Positions 42,798 through 51,092 of a DNA stretch of 64,000 nucleotides are shown one piece after another. Below the pieces are notes generated by a model. It was not told the origin of the DNA, searched no databases, and saw only the letters and a program-made list of their open reading frames with translations. The stretch is from Gammaproteobacteria bacterium (GTDB lineage: Bacteria; Pseudomonadota; Gammaproteobacteria; Pseudomonadales; Azotimanducaceae). The translations under genes were made by a program, and so were the position numbers. The stretch is taken from positions 91,298 through 155,297 of the forward strand of contig JAPOVK010000018.1 in the NCBI GenBank assembly GCA_026708185.1, given 5' to 3'. Every line of letters starts with the position of its first letter. Positions within the stretch are counted from its first letter, which is position 1.

Positions 42798-43810
42798 GAC
42801 GACGGCGGCACCGCCGTTGGCGGCGACTCGCGCAGCGCCCGGTCGAGGGCCGCGGTCAGCGTCGGCCGCGCATCCAGAAAAGCCTGCGCGAGTGCCAATT
42901 GGCCCCTGGCGCGGCGCAGGTTGTCGCCGTGTGCCGAGACCTTGAAGTAGACGTCGTCGGAAAGGTGGTCGACGAGAAAACGGACACCGAGCATAACGCT
43001 CATGTAGGCGGGGGCGGTCGAGAACCGCGTCACGTCCTCCAACGTTCCCATGCCGGTGGCGAAGCCACGGGCCAAGGCTGCCAACCCCGCTGCCGACAAG
43101 GCCGGTGCTGTTGCGCTCTCCTCCGTGCCGGCGAAGGCCGAGCGGACAAGGTCGCCGAAGTCCCACGCCGGATCGCCGACCATCACCGTATCCAGGTCGA
43201 TGATGGCTACCACCTCGTCCCGCGCCCGGTGAAACAGCAGGTTGTTCACTTTGCAGTCGCCATGGATCACGCGGCCGCGCCGGGGCGCGGCGAAGGCGTG
43301 GCGAAACGCGTCGACCGCTCCGCGTTCCGCGTCGGCCCCAGGCGGCGCTTCGTCGAGCGCCGCCAAGTAACGCTCAAGATCGTGAAAGCCATCGATGACC
43401 GGCTCGAGAGGATGCACAAACGCCGCGAAGCGCGCGAGAAAGCCGCCGTAGGCCTCCGCAGCGGCTGCGAAGAGCGACGGTGGCAAGCTCTCGAAGTTGC
43501 GCGCGAGGCGCCGCGGGAACAGCCTCCACAGGTCGCCGCGCTCGTCGATCACGAAGTCCGAGCCGCTCCGCGTGGGCACGGGTGCCAACAGCAGGGTCGC
43601 GTCATGGGCGAGCACGCGCGACAGGTTGCGCATGACGGCTTCCGGGTGCGTGAAGACCTTGCCGTTCAGTCGTTGCAGCACATGGCTCTCGGCGACCATC
43701 CAGGTGTCGTTGATGCGGCCAACGGGGTGACGCAACGGCACGTGGTCGCCATCGAGCCAAGCCGTGAGCATGCGCCCGGGGGTCACGTCCGACTCCAAAG
43801 GCGGTTTCAC
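42794..43810 (-). CDS. APH-like sugar kinase, N-acetylhexosamine-1-kinase-like
   Basis: This 338-residue kinase has the RINDTWMV ATP-loop region, catalytic VIHGDCKVNNLLF at about 195 and metal-binding IIDLDTVMVGDPAWDFGDL. These patterns resemble NahK-type N-acetylhexosamine 1-kinases. It is encoded next to a GH20 hexosaminidase, giving a consistent release-then-phosphorylate pair. GTG 43810 overlaps the GH20 stop as GTGA. The anomeric specificity cannot be confirmed from sequence alone. Confidence 0.8.
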   Translation of the reverse strand: MKPPLESDVTPGRMLTAWLDGDHVPLRHPVGRINDTWMVAESHVLQRLNGKVFTHPEAVMRNLSRVLAHDATLLLAPVPTRSGSDFVIDERGDLWRLFPRRLARNFESLPPSLFAAAAEAYGGFLARFAAFVHPLEPVIDGFHDLERYLAALDEAPPGADAERGAVDAFRHAFAAPRRGRVIHGDCKVNNLLFHRARDEVVAIIDLDTVMVGDPAWDFGDLVRSAFAGTEESATAPALSAAGLAALARGFATGMGTLEDVTRFSTAPAYMSVMLGVRFLVDHLSDDVYFKVSAHGDNLRRARGQLALAQAFLDARPTLTAALDRALRESPPTAVPPSS

Positions 43811-45636
43811 TGCCGTCTGACGGCATAGGCTACGGGCAACAGGTACTCACCGAAGGGGCCGGCCAGGGTCGCCGGATCCGTTGCCGACTTGCCGTCTACG
43901 ACGTCTGCGAGCGCCGCCAGTGCCTCCGACGCGGCACCGAGTTCGGCCTGCAATACGCGATCTCCCGCGAGCGCGAGCCGCTGGCTGCGCCAGCCTTTGG
44001 TCCAAGCGTCCATCGGCGCGCCACGGGCCAGGTCCACTTCGGCCCGACGCGAGGCCAGGCTCTCCGGTGGGAGGTGGTCTACGATGCCGTCGAGCGGCGT
44101 CAGGACATCGTACGGTCGCTCATCCGCGCTACCGCCGAGTCCATTGATCCGTCGCTCGTACTCGCCCGTGCCGAGCAGGCGGCGGTACCACTTCACCGGT
44201 TCAAGCATCTCGATGAGAGGCTGAACTCCAGGGTTGCCGTCGACTGACGCACGATCCTCGCGGACGATTCCGAGACGGTCCAGGACCGAACGAGTCGCGG
44301 CCAGTCGCTCGTAGAAGCCGTCGAGGTCGCGGGAAGGATCCACATCTCGCCAGAGCCGCTCGGCAACGGCAGGCATCCGGCTCCACAGCCGGGTATCGAC
44401 GAGCTCATCGGTGACCAACTCCGACCATAGGCAGGCCTCGCCACCAAGAATCCGGCCCTCCTCTCCGGCCGGGACGTCGGGAAACGCCGCAAAGCGCGCC
44501 ATCCAAGCGAGGCCGTCGCGGACGTGCCGTAGGCGCGGATGCTGGACCAATGCCTTCTCGGCTGCCACCAGGTCGCCGCCCGGGTCTGCCGCATAGTGCA
44601 CATCCGCCGGGTAGAACAGGTCGAGATAGTACGGCGACGAGACCACGCAGTCGCAGCCCGCCGCCAACGCTGCGTCGCGGGCGCCTGCCCCTCGCCACGC
44701 CTGGACCACGGTTCCCGTGGGCAGTGTCGCAGACAGGCACTCATCCCAGCCGATCGCGCGCTTGCCGAGTACGGCCAGGCGTTCGACCACCGCCTGGTGG
44801 AAACGATGCTGCGCGTCGGCAGCGAGGCCCGCCACCTCGTCGCCACCGAAGTGGACGTACTCGTCGGGGAATACGGTCGCCAATTCACCGAGGATCGCGG
44901 TGACGGCTTCCATAACGGCCGGGTTGTCGGGGTCGAGGCATACCCTGTGAACGCCGAATCGCGTGCTCGGGCCATCCACGGACGCACTTCCCGCCACAGC
45001 CCACTCGGGGTGCGCCGCCAGCCAGCTCGTGGTGTGACCAGGCATATCCAGTTCCGGCACCACGCGGACACCACGGTCTGCCGCGTAAGAGACCAGGCCG
45101 GACAGCTCCTGCAGCGAGTACGAGTCTGCGCTCGCGAGCTCCGGGTACGCTTCGGACCGCAACCGGAACCCCTGATCGTCCGTGAGGTGCAGATGCAGGA
45201 CGTTCAGCTTGTAGAACCACATGGCGTCCAGCGTGCGTCGCAGCGTGGCCAGGCTGATGAAGTGGCGAACCGTGTCGACCATCAGGCCCCGCCACGGGAA
45301 TCGCGGCTCGTCCCGGACCCGGGCGACATCGATGCCGCCGTTCGCGCCCAGCTGGGTCAACGTGGCCAAACCGGTCAACACGCCCCACTCGGTGGTCGCG
45401 GCGATGCGAACACGGTCGTTGAAATCCATTCTGTAGGCGTAGCTGTCGGTCAGCCGTGGCGTCTTGTGCGCGCGCTCGGAAACATCGAAAGTGAGGGTCA
45501 GGCCCATCGGTGGAAGCCTGTCGACGGCGCGCCGGAGACGTGGCGTGCACGACCCGAGCACGACGTTCGGATCCCGGCGCAGCCCCCGAGTCGAGCCCGT
45601 CTCGACCTCTGCGGGCCGTGGCAGCAGCGCGCTCAA
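43807..45636 (-). CDS. GH20 beta-N-acetylhexosaminidase
   Basis: This 609-residue enzyme has a non-catalytic GH20b N-domain (PRPAEVETG...) and the TIM barrel with RGLMVDTVRHF, LHLHLTDDQGFRL, VVPELDMPGHT and the catalytic HFGGDEV with Asp266-Glu267. It removes terminal beta-GlcNAc/GalNAc by substrate-assisted catalysis. No clear signal peptide is present, so it is probably cytoplasmic. TTG 45636 overlaps the ribH stop by three bases, giving tight coupling; upstream in-frame sequence is ribH antiframe. Confidence 0.93.
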   Translation of the reverse strand: MSALLPRPAEVETGSTRGLRRDPNVVLGSCTPRLRRAVDRLPPMGLTLTFDVSERAHKTPRLTDSYAYRMDFNDRVRIAATTEWGVLTGLATLTQLGANGGIDVARVRDEPRFPWRGLMVDTVRHFISLATLRRTLDAMWFYKLNVLHLHLTDDQGFRLRSEAYPELASADSYSLQELSGLVSYAADRGVRVVPELDMPGHTTSWLAAHPEWAVAGSASVDGPSTRFGVHRVCLDPDNPAVMEAVTAILGELATVFPDEYVHFGGDEVAGLAADAQHRFHQAVVERLAVLGKRAIGWDECLSATLPTGTVVQAWRGAGARDAALAAGCDCVVSSPYYLDLFYPADVHYAADPGGDLVAAEKALVQHPRLRHVRDGLAWMARFAAFPDVPAGEEGRILGGEACLWSELVTDELVDTRLWSRMPAVAERLWRDVDPSRDLDGFYERLAATRSVLDRLGIVREDRASVDGNPGVQPLIEMLEPVKWYRRLLGTGEYERRINGLGGSADERPYDVLTPLDGIVDHLPPESLASRRAEVDLARGAPMDAWTKGWRSQRLALAGDRVLQAELGAASEALAALADVVDGKSATDPATLAGPFGEYLLPVAYAVRRQ

Positions 45637-46109
45637 CGAAGCGCCATACGCCGCCAGTGGATGACCTCGATCGCAGCTGCTGCGGCTTCGATCCCCTTGT
45701 TGTAGGCGTCGTCGGCTGCGCGGGATTGCGCCTGGGCGATGTCTGTGACCGGAAGCACCTCGTTGATGATCGGAACGCGCGCCGCCCGGGAGACCTCGCC
45801 CAAGCCGCGCACGCACTCGTCGACGATCATCTCAAAGTGGTAGGTGTCGCCCTTGAGAACGACGCCGAGGCAGATGATGGCCTCCGGGGGACGCCCGGCG
45901 CGGACGATTTCGTTTGCCGCGTACGGGAACTCGAACGAGCCCGGCAACGTGTGCGAATCGATTCGGTCCACGCCTTTCGCCTCGAGCACGGCAACGCATT
46001 TCGCGTACAGACCGTCCACGATCTCCGCGTACCACTTGGACCGCAGGATCGCAACGGTGGTGGGCCGCTCGAGGCGGGGGAGCGAATCGATGTCGATGGC
46101 CTGCTGCAT
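45633..46109 (-). CDS. ribH: 6,7-dimethyl-8-ribityllumazine synthase
   Basis: This 158-residue protein has the lumazine-synthase core: LPGSFEFPYAANEI, ICLGVVLKGDTYHFEMIVDECVRGL and the catalytic-His-containing TYHFE, then PVTDIAQAQSRA...NKGIEAAAAAIEV. The enzyme joins a butanone phosphate and a ribitylamino-uracil in riboflavin synthesis. Several positions differ from the canonical PGAFEIP, so a paralogue is possible. ATG 46109 was chosen; a longer frame to 46151 overlaps the 28-bp repeat and lacks homology. It is coupled to GH20. Confidence 0.85.
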   Translation of the reverse strand: MQQAIDIDSLPRLERPTTVAILRSKWYAEIVDGLYAKCVAVLEAKGVDRIDSHTLPGSFEFPYAANEIVRAGRPPEAIICLGVVLKGDTYHFEMIVDECVRGLGEVSRAARVPIINEVLPVTDIAQAQSRAADDAYNKGIEAAAAAIEVIHWRRMALR

Positions 46110-46145
46110 CCGGCACTCTTTGGTCCTTTGAGCCGCCGGGAATCG

Positions 46146-46173
46146 TTGCATGGAACAAACGCCAAAGCGAGCG
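46146..46173 (+). repeat. 28-bp dispersed repeat, copy 2
   Basis: This 28-base segment, centred on GGAACAAACGCCAAAG, matches 19581-19608 at 25 of 28 positions. It fills about half of the gap between the GNAT stop and the ribH start in an operon whose other junctions mostly overlap. Confidence 0.6.
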
Positions 46174-46176
46174 CCC

Positions 46177-46554
46177 TTACTCAGGCGTCAATACCAACCG
46201 GTAGCTACCCTTCCGAGGCGTGAAACCCACCGGCTGCAGGAATCCCGGCGGGCCCGTGGCGTCGATGATTCGGGCACCACGGGACTCGGCGATGCCGATG
46301 GCGTGTCCAAGCAGCCAGCGGCCGATTCCCGCCCCCCGATACGCCGGGTAGACGCCCAACGCCCGGATCCGGAACCTCTCGGCATCGACCTGCACCAATC
46401 GGTAGGCGCCTACCACGCGGCTCTTCGAACCGTGGGCGTCCGTCTTGGCGATGCGCACGTCATCGAGCGGCGCGTCGGCACCGACCAGATCGCAAGGCAC
46501 TTCCCCCGGAAACGGCCGATAGACGGTGACATCGGCAACGCCGATCGCCGTCAT
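46177..46554 (-). CDS. GNAT-family N-acetyltransferase
   Basis: This 125-residue GNAT-fold protein has the acetyl-CoA-binding RALGVYPAYRGAGIGRWLLGHAIGIAESRGA segment and a terminal G-FTPRKGSYRLVL strand. The acceptor is unknown. ATG 46554 overlaps the stop of the MFS-PlsC gene as ATGA, so translation is probably coupled. Confidence 0.88.
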   Translation of the reverse strand: MTAIGVADVTVYRPFPGEVPCDLVGADAPLDDVRIAKTDAHGSKSRVVGAYRLVQVDAERFRIRALGVYPAYRGAGIGRWLLGHAIGIAESRGARIIDATGPPGFLQPVGFTPRKGSYRLVLTPE

Positions 46555-48458
46555 CGCACATCGCCCCGCAAGGCGAGCACGCTGTCCCGAAGATTCGCCG
46601 CCGTCACCGTGGCCGGTTCAAGCGGCGCGGCCGCCACGATGTCCACGCGGCTCCAGAGCCGCCCAGGCAGACCGCGCTCGCGCTTGAGCCAGTGGAAGGC
46701 ACCGCGCCCCTGGCGACTGAAGAAGCTTCCCCAAAGGCCGCGCAGCGCCATAGGCACCACGGGCACCGGGGTCTCGGCAAGCATGCGCTCGATGCCGCGC
46801 CGAAAAACGGCGACCGTCCCGTCCGTGGTGAGTTTGCCCTCGGGGAAGATGCACACGAGGTCTCCCGCCGTCAGCGCTTCGCGGACGGATTCGAACGCTC
46901 GGCTGTGAACCTCGGCGTCTTCGCTGGCTGAGGCGATCGGGATCGCACCGCCCACGCGGAAGATGAAGCTCAAGCCCGGGATCCCGTAGATGCTCTTGTG
47001 CATCACGAAGCGGATCGGCCGCCGCACGGCCCCGGCGAGCAGCGGCGCATCGACGTAGCTGACGTGGTTGCAGACGATCAACGCCGGCCCCTTGTCGGGG
47101 ATTTGCTCGAGCCCGGTGTGGCGCACCCGGTACATCGTGTGCGAGATCACCCAGACCAGGAAGCGCATGGAGAACTCCGGGACTTGGCCGAAGATGTAGG
47201 CGGCAACCCCGATGTTGACTACCGCGAGCGCCAGCAGCAGTGCCGGGACCGAGCCGCCGAATGCGAGCCAGGCGATGGCGAGGCCAGCGCCGCAAACCAT
47301 GAACAGGGCGTTCAGGACGTTGTTGGCGGCGATCACCCGGGCACGCCGATCCACGGGCGTTCGAACCTGGATGTTCGCCTGCAGGGGAACGACGAACATG
47401 CCGGCGAAAAGCCCCATGAGGGCAAGGTCGATCAACAGCCGCGGCGTGCCTTCGCCACCAAGGAACTCCCAGGCCGAGCGCAGCCCGTCGCCTTCGATCG
47501 CGGCCATGGCGAAGTAGCCGTCGATGCCGAATACGCTGACGCCCACGGCCCCGAGCGGCACCAGGCCAATCTCGACACGCCGCCCCGACAGCCGCTCGCA
47601 GAGCAGCGCGCCGACCGCGATAGCAACGGTGAACAGGATCAGAATCAGGGTCACCACGCTCGGCCCGCCCGCCAGGTGGTCCGGCACCAGGGCCGCCATC
47701 TGCGCCAAGTTCACCGAGCCGAGCAGCCAGAACCAGGACACGCCGAGGATCGACTGGAACACCGCCTTGCGCTCGCGCGCCAAAGTGATCAGCGCCCACG
47801 TCTCCGACACGGGGTTGAAGCCCACGGGACCCAGGTGGGTGGACGGTGCCTGCGGTATTGCCCGGCAGGCCAGGTAGCCGGCCACGGCGACGCCGACCAC
47901 CATCACGAACAGCACCACCGAGCCGCCGACACGGGCACCGATCACCCCGCCAAGGATCGTGCCGAGCAGGATGGCCGCGAAGGTTCCCATCTGCACGACG
48001 GCGTTGCCGCCGACCAACTCGCGTGTATCGAGGTGCTGCGGCAGGATCGCGTACTTGAGCGGGCCGAAGAACGCCGATTGCGTGCCCAATAGGAAGAGCA
48101 CGGCGAGCAAGGCCGGCACGTTCTGCAGATAGAGCGCAAGACCTGCCAGGGTTGCCACGGCGATCTCGCCGAGCTTGACGAAGCGGATCAGCCGGGACTT
48201 CTCAACCTTGTCGGCGAGCGAACCGGCGGTCGCGGAGAACAGGAAGAACGGCAGTATCAGGAGACCTGCCGCCAGATTCACATAGATGCCTGCATTGGCG
48301 CCTTGGCCGATCAGGCCGCCGAACACGAACATCAACGCCAAGGCCTGTTTGAGGACGTTGTCGTTGAACGCGCCGAAGAACTGCGTCACGAACAACGGGC
48401 CCAGGCGGCGCGTGCGCAGCAGGCCGAACTGCGACGGCGATGGCGCCTCGGCGGTCAC
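46551..48458 (-). CDS. MFS-PlsC fusion (LplT-like transporter plus acyltransferase)
   Basis: This 635-residue protein fuses an N-terminal MFS domain of about 400 residues, resembling LplT-type lysophospholipid flippases, to a PlsC acyltransferase. The acyltransferase has N-H-x4-D (NHVSYVDAPLL) and FPEGKLTTDG. It would import and reacylate lysophospholipids. Related Aas-like proteins add a C-terminal AMP-forming acyl-ACP/CoA ligase, which is missing here; a separate ligase gene lies two genes upstream in the operon. GTG 48458 overlaps the KPR stop as GTGA. Confidence 0.88.
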   Translation of the reverse strand: MTAEAPSPSQFGLLRTRRLGPLFVTQFFGAFNDNVLKQALALMFVFGGLIGQGANAGIYVNLAAGLLILPFFLFSATAGSLADKVEKSRLIRFVKLGEIAVATLAGLALYLQNVPALLAVLFLLGTQSAFFGPLKYAILPQHLDTRELVGGNAVVQMGTFAAILLGTILGGVIGARVGGSVVLFVMVVGVAVAGYLACRAIPQAPSTHLGPVGFNPVSETWALITLARERKAVFQSILGVSWFWLLGSVNLAQMAALVPDHLAGGPSVVTLILILFTVAIAVGALLCERLSGRRVEIGLVPLGAVGVSVFGIDGYFAMAAIEGDGLRSAWEFLGGEGTPRLLIDLALMGLFAGMFVVPLQANIQVRTPVDRRARVIAANNVLNALFMVCGAGLAIAWLAFGGSVPALLLALAVVNIGVAAYIFGQVPEFSMRFLVWVISHTMYRVRHTGLEQIPDKGPALIVCNHVSYVDAPLLAGAVRRPIRFVMHKSIYGIPGLSFIFRVGGAIPIASASEDAEVHSRAFESVREALTAGDLVCIFPEGKLTTDGTVAVFRRGIERMLAETPVPVVPMALRGLWGSFFSRQGRGAFHWLKRERGLPGRLWSRVDIVAAAPLEPATVTAANLRDSVLALRGDVR

Positions 48459-49420
48459 CTGAACGCGAGCCGTTGCTTCAACAAGGCATGCACGAGGTCG
48501 ATCGTCGGCGTCTCGATGCCGGTCAGCGCGCCGAGTTCCTGGATGGCACCCACCAGCGCATCGGTCTCAAGCGGCCTGCCCAGATCCAGATCCTGAAGCA
48601 TGGACGTCCGGTGCGCGCCCACCGACGCAGCACCGTCGATGCGTCGCTCGACGTCGATGGCGAAACGCACGCCCAAGGCCTCACCGACGGCTTGCCCCTC
48701 GCGCATCATGGCGCGGGCAATCCGTCGCGTTCCCGCATCGGTTGCTAGCACGTCGAGCGTGGCGTGCGTCAACGCGGACAGGGGGTTGAAGGCGAGGTTG
48801 CCCCAGAGCTTCATCCAGATGTCGTTGCGCAGACGCGACCGCACCGGCGCCTTGAGGCCGGCGGCCATGAACAGCGATGCCAACTGCACGACCCGTTCGC
48901 TCCGGTCGCCGTGCGGCTCGCCGAGGATCATGCGGTTGTCCGACAAGTGCCGGACTACGCCGGGCTCCACGACCTCGACCGACGGATAAACGACGCACCC
49001 GATCGCCCGTTCGGGTCCGATGCCGCGCCAGATGGCACCACCCGGGTCGACACTCTCCACATGGCGCTCGCCGAAGCGCGAGTCCAGGCCGTGAAAGTAC
49101 CACCACGGGATGCCGTTGACGGCACTGACCACGCACGTGTCGCGGTCGAGCAACGTGCGGATCGCATCCACGGCCGGGGCGATCGCATGCGCCTTGAGGG
49201 TTACGATGACCGCATCCTGTTTGCCGAGGCTCGCGGCGTCATCGGTTGCCGGCACATCGACGCACACCTCGTCCTCGCCGACGAGGAGCACGAGGCCGCG
49301 ATCCTGGATCGCCGCGAGGTGGGCGCCACGCGCGACCACGGACACGTCGGCGCCCGCACGAGCCAGCAGGACGGCCAAGTAACCGCCCACGGCGCCGGCC
49401 CCAAAGATGCAGAGTCTCAA
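48455..49420 (-). CDS. Ketopantoate-reductase-like protein
   Basis: This 321-residue protein has the N-terminal LCIFGAGAVGGYLAVLLARAG Rossmann motif and VIVTLKAHA. It also has PLSALTHATLDVL (the second-domain SALT-type motif), and an ending with LGRPLETDALVGAIQELG. These mark the ApbA/PanE family, which reduces 2-dehydropantoate to pantoate using NADPH; several relatives act on other keto acids. Translation begins at TTG. The lack of any other pantothenate gene nearby leaves the substrate open. Confidence 0.88.
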   Translation of the reverse strand: MRLCIFGAGAVGGYLAVLLARAGADVSVVARGAHLAAIQDRGLVLLVGEDEVCVDVPATDDAASLGKQDAVIVTLKAHAIAPAVDAIRTLLDRDTCVVSAVNGIPWWYFHGLDSRFGERHVESVDPGGAIWRGIGPERAIGCVVYPSVEVVEPGVVRHLSDNRMILGEPHGDRSERVVQLASLFMAAGLKAPVRSRLRNDIWMKLWGNLAFNPLSALTHATLDVLATDAGTRRIARAMMREGQAVGEALGVRFAIDVERRIDGAASVGAHRTSMLQDLDLGRPLETDALVGAIQELGALTGIETPTIDLVHALLKQRLAFR

Positions 49421-49444
49421 CGAATCAACTCGCGCTCACCGCAT

Positions 49445-50941
49445 CTACGGGCTCAAGCCTAGGGCATGGGCCAGACCAATACGCTGGATCTTGCCCGTCG
49501 GTCCCTTCGGAATTTCGTCCACGAATACGATTCTCCGCGGCGTCTTGAAGTCCGCGAGGCGCTCGGCCGCGAATCGCCTGAGGTCCCGGGCCGACACGTC
49601 CGCGCCGTCGGCAAGGACCACCGCGGCGGCCACCTCCTCGCCAAGTTTCTCGTGCGGCACAGCGAATGTGCACACCTGCTGGATCGCGGCGTGGTCGAGC
49701 AGGACTTCGTCGACTTCCAACGGTGCGACCTTCTCGCCACCCCGGTTGATGATTTCCTTGAGCCGGCCGGTGACCTTGACGTAGCCGTCTTCGTCCATGA
49801 CGCCCTGGTCCCCGGTGCGGAACCAGTCGCCGCGGAACGCTTCCGCGTTGGCGGCGGGGTTGTTGAGGTAGCCGCTGGTGACATTCGGACCCCGGATGAC
49901 GATCTCGCCCTCCTCGCCGCCATCGAGGCGTCCGCCCTGGGCATCCATGATCGCGACCTCCGGGCCAGCCGCAGGCCCGACGCTGCCGGGCTTGCGTGCC
50001 TCGGGCGGCAACGGGTTCGAGCACATCTGATGGGCCGCCTCGGTCATCGCATAGGCTTCGATCACCGGCGCGCCGAAGGTCTCTTCGAGCGCGGTCATGA
50101 CCTGCGGCGGCAAGGACGCCGACGAGGACCGGATGAAGCGCAGCGCGCTGCCCACCACGGCCGCCTCGTTGCGTCCTGCCCGTGCAAGGATCGCCTGGTG
50201 CATGGTCGGCACGGCGCTGTACCAGGTCGGCTTGACCTCCGCCAGCCAAGAGAAGAAGCGCAATGCATCGAAACCTGGCGTGCAGACCACCTGTGCCCCG
50301 ACGCTCAAGCTGGCCAGCACGGGCGCCATCAGGCCATGGATGTGGAACAGCGGCATCACGTTCAGGCAGCGGTCCGAAGCCTCGAGCCGCAACGTGGCGG
50401 CGATGTTGCCGGCCGACGCGATCAGGTTCGCTTGGCTCAAGGGGACCATCTTGGGCCGCGACGTGGTACCGGACGTGTGCAGGATCAAGGCGGTGGCATC
50501 CAAGGGCCGCGACGCAACCTCGGCCTCGGCAACGCCGTCGAGGGTGATCTCGCCCGCCACGACCGACTCCGCAATGCGGAGCACGGGCACGCCAAGCGCG
50601 GTCGCCACGGCTACCGCGGGCGACGTCGACTGGGCATCCACGACGAGCGCGGACGCGTCGAGGTCCTTGAGGTAGAAATCGAACTCGTCGGTTTTGTAGG
50701 CCGGGTTCAGCGGCGCCGTGGCGCACCACGGTGCCATGCAGGCGAAAGCGCTGGCCATCGCCGGCCCGTTGGGCAGCACGATGGCGACCCGGTCGTCCGG
50801 CCCGATCCCCGCGCCGCGCAACTGGCGGCCGATGGCCGTGCATTGTCGCGCCAAGGCCGCGTAGGTGATGCCGTCGCGGTCGGGGCTTGCGATCGCAATC
50901 CGCCCAGGCTCGCCTGACAAGAGATCCTGAAGGTCGTTCAT
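49445..50941 (-). CDS. AMP-forming acyl-CoA synthetase
   Basis: This 498-residue ANL-superfamily ligase has the phosphate-binding HTSGTTSRPKMV, then EAYAMTEAAHQM, DWFRTGDQGVMDEDGYVKVTGRLKEIINRGGEKV, and the C-terminal GPTGKIQR with the catalytic Lys. It activates a carboxylic acid to acyl-AMP and acyl-CoA. Its spacing resembles oxalyl-CoA/peroxisomal-type ligases, but the substrate is not certain. ATG 50941 has a poor ribosome-binding site yet fits the family N-terminus. The KPR gene starts 24 bp after its stop. Confidence 0.92.
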   Translation of the reverse strand: MNDLQDLLSGEPGRIAIASPDRDGITYAALARQCTAIGRQLRGAGIGPDDRVAIVLPNGPAMASAFACMAPWCATAPLNPAYKTDEFDFYLKDLDASALVVDAQSTSPAVAVATALGVPVLRIAESVVAGEITLDGVAEAEVASRPLDATALILHTSGTTSRPKMVPLSQANLIASAGNIAATLRLEASDRCLNVMPLFHIHGLMAPVLASLSVGAQVVCTPGFDALRFFSWLAEVKPTWYSAVPTMHQAILARAGRNEAAVVGSALRFIRSSSASLPPQVMTALEETFGAPVIEAYAMTEAAHQMCSNPLPPEARKPGSVGPAAGPEVAIMDAQGGRLDGGEEGEIVIRGPNVTSGYLNNPAANAEAFRGDWFRTGDQGVMDEDGYVKVTGRLKEIINRGGEKVAPLEVDEVLLDHAAIQQVCTFAVPHEKLGEEVAAAVVLADGADVSARDLRRFAAERLADFKTPRRIVFVDEIPKGPTGKIQRIGLAHALGLSP

Positions 50942-51053
50942 GCGCGGCAGTCTAAACCCGATGCGGGCGAGGCCGGTAGCCGCGCTCCTTCCGGTCGGGG
51001 CAACCCCGGATCCGACGCGCGGGCGGCCTGGCGTGTTGCAACGCCGCCGAGAG

Positions 51054-51092
51054 ACCATGAAAATACTGCTTTTAGAACCGGATTTTCATGGT
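51054..51092. promoter_or_regulatory. 11-bp perfect inverted repeat at the ATPase start
   Basis: ACCATGAAAAT at 51054-51064 is exactly complementary to ATTTTCATGGT at 51082-51092, separated by 17 bases. The second arm contains the ATG of the DUF4143 ATPase gene. The site is AT-rich in a GC-rich region and fits an operator or an mRNA hairpin that would cover the start codon. No separate repressor gene is adjacent. Confidence 0.55.

Noticed and set aside
41456..43828. Long plus-strand frame across the propeller protein and kinase region
   Set aside because: It is Arg-rich and in a different frame from the well-supported propeller protein, with no domain.
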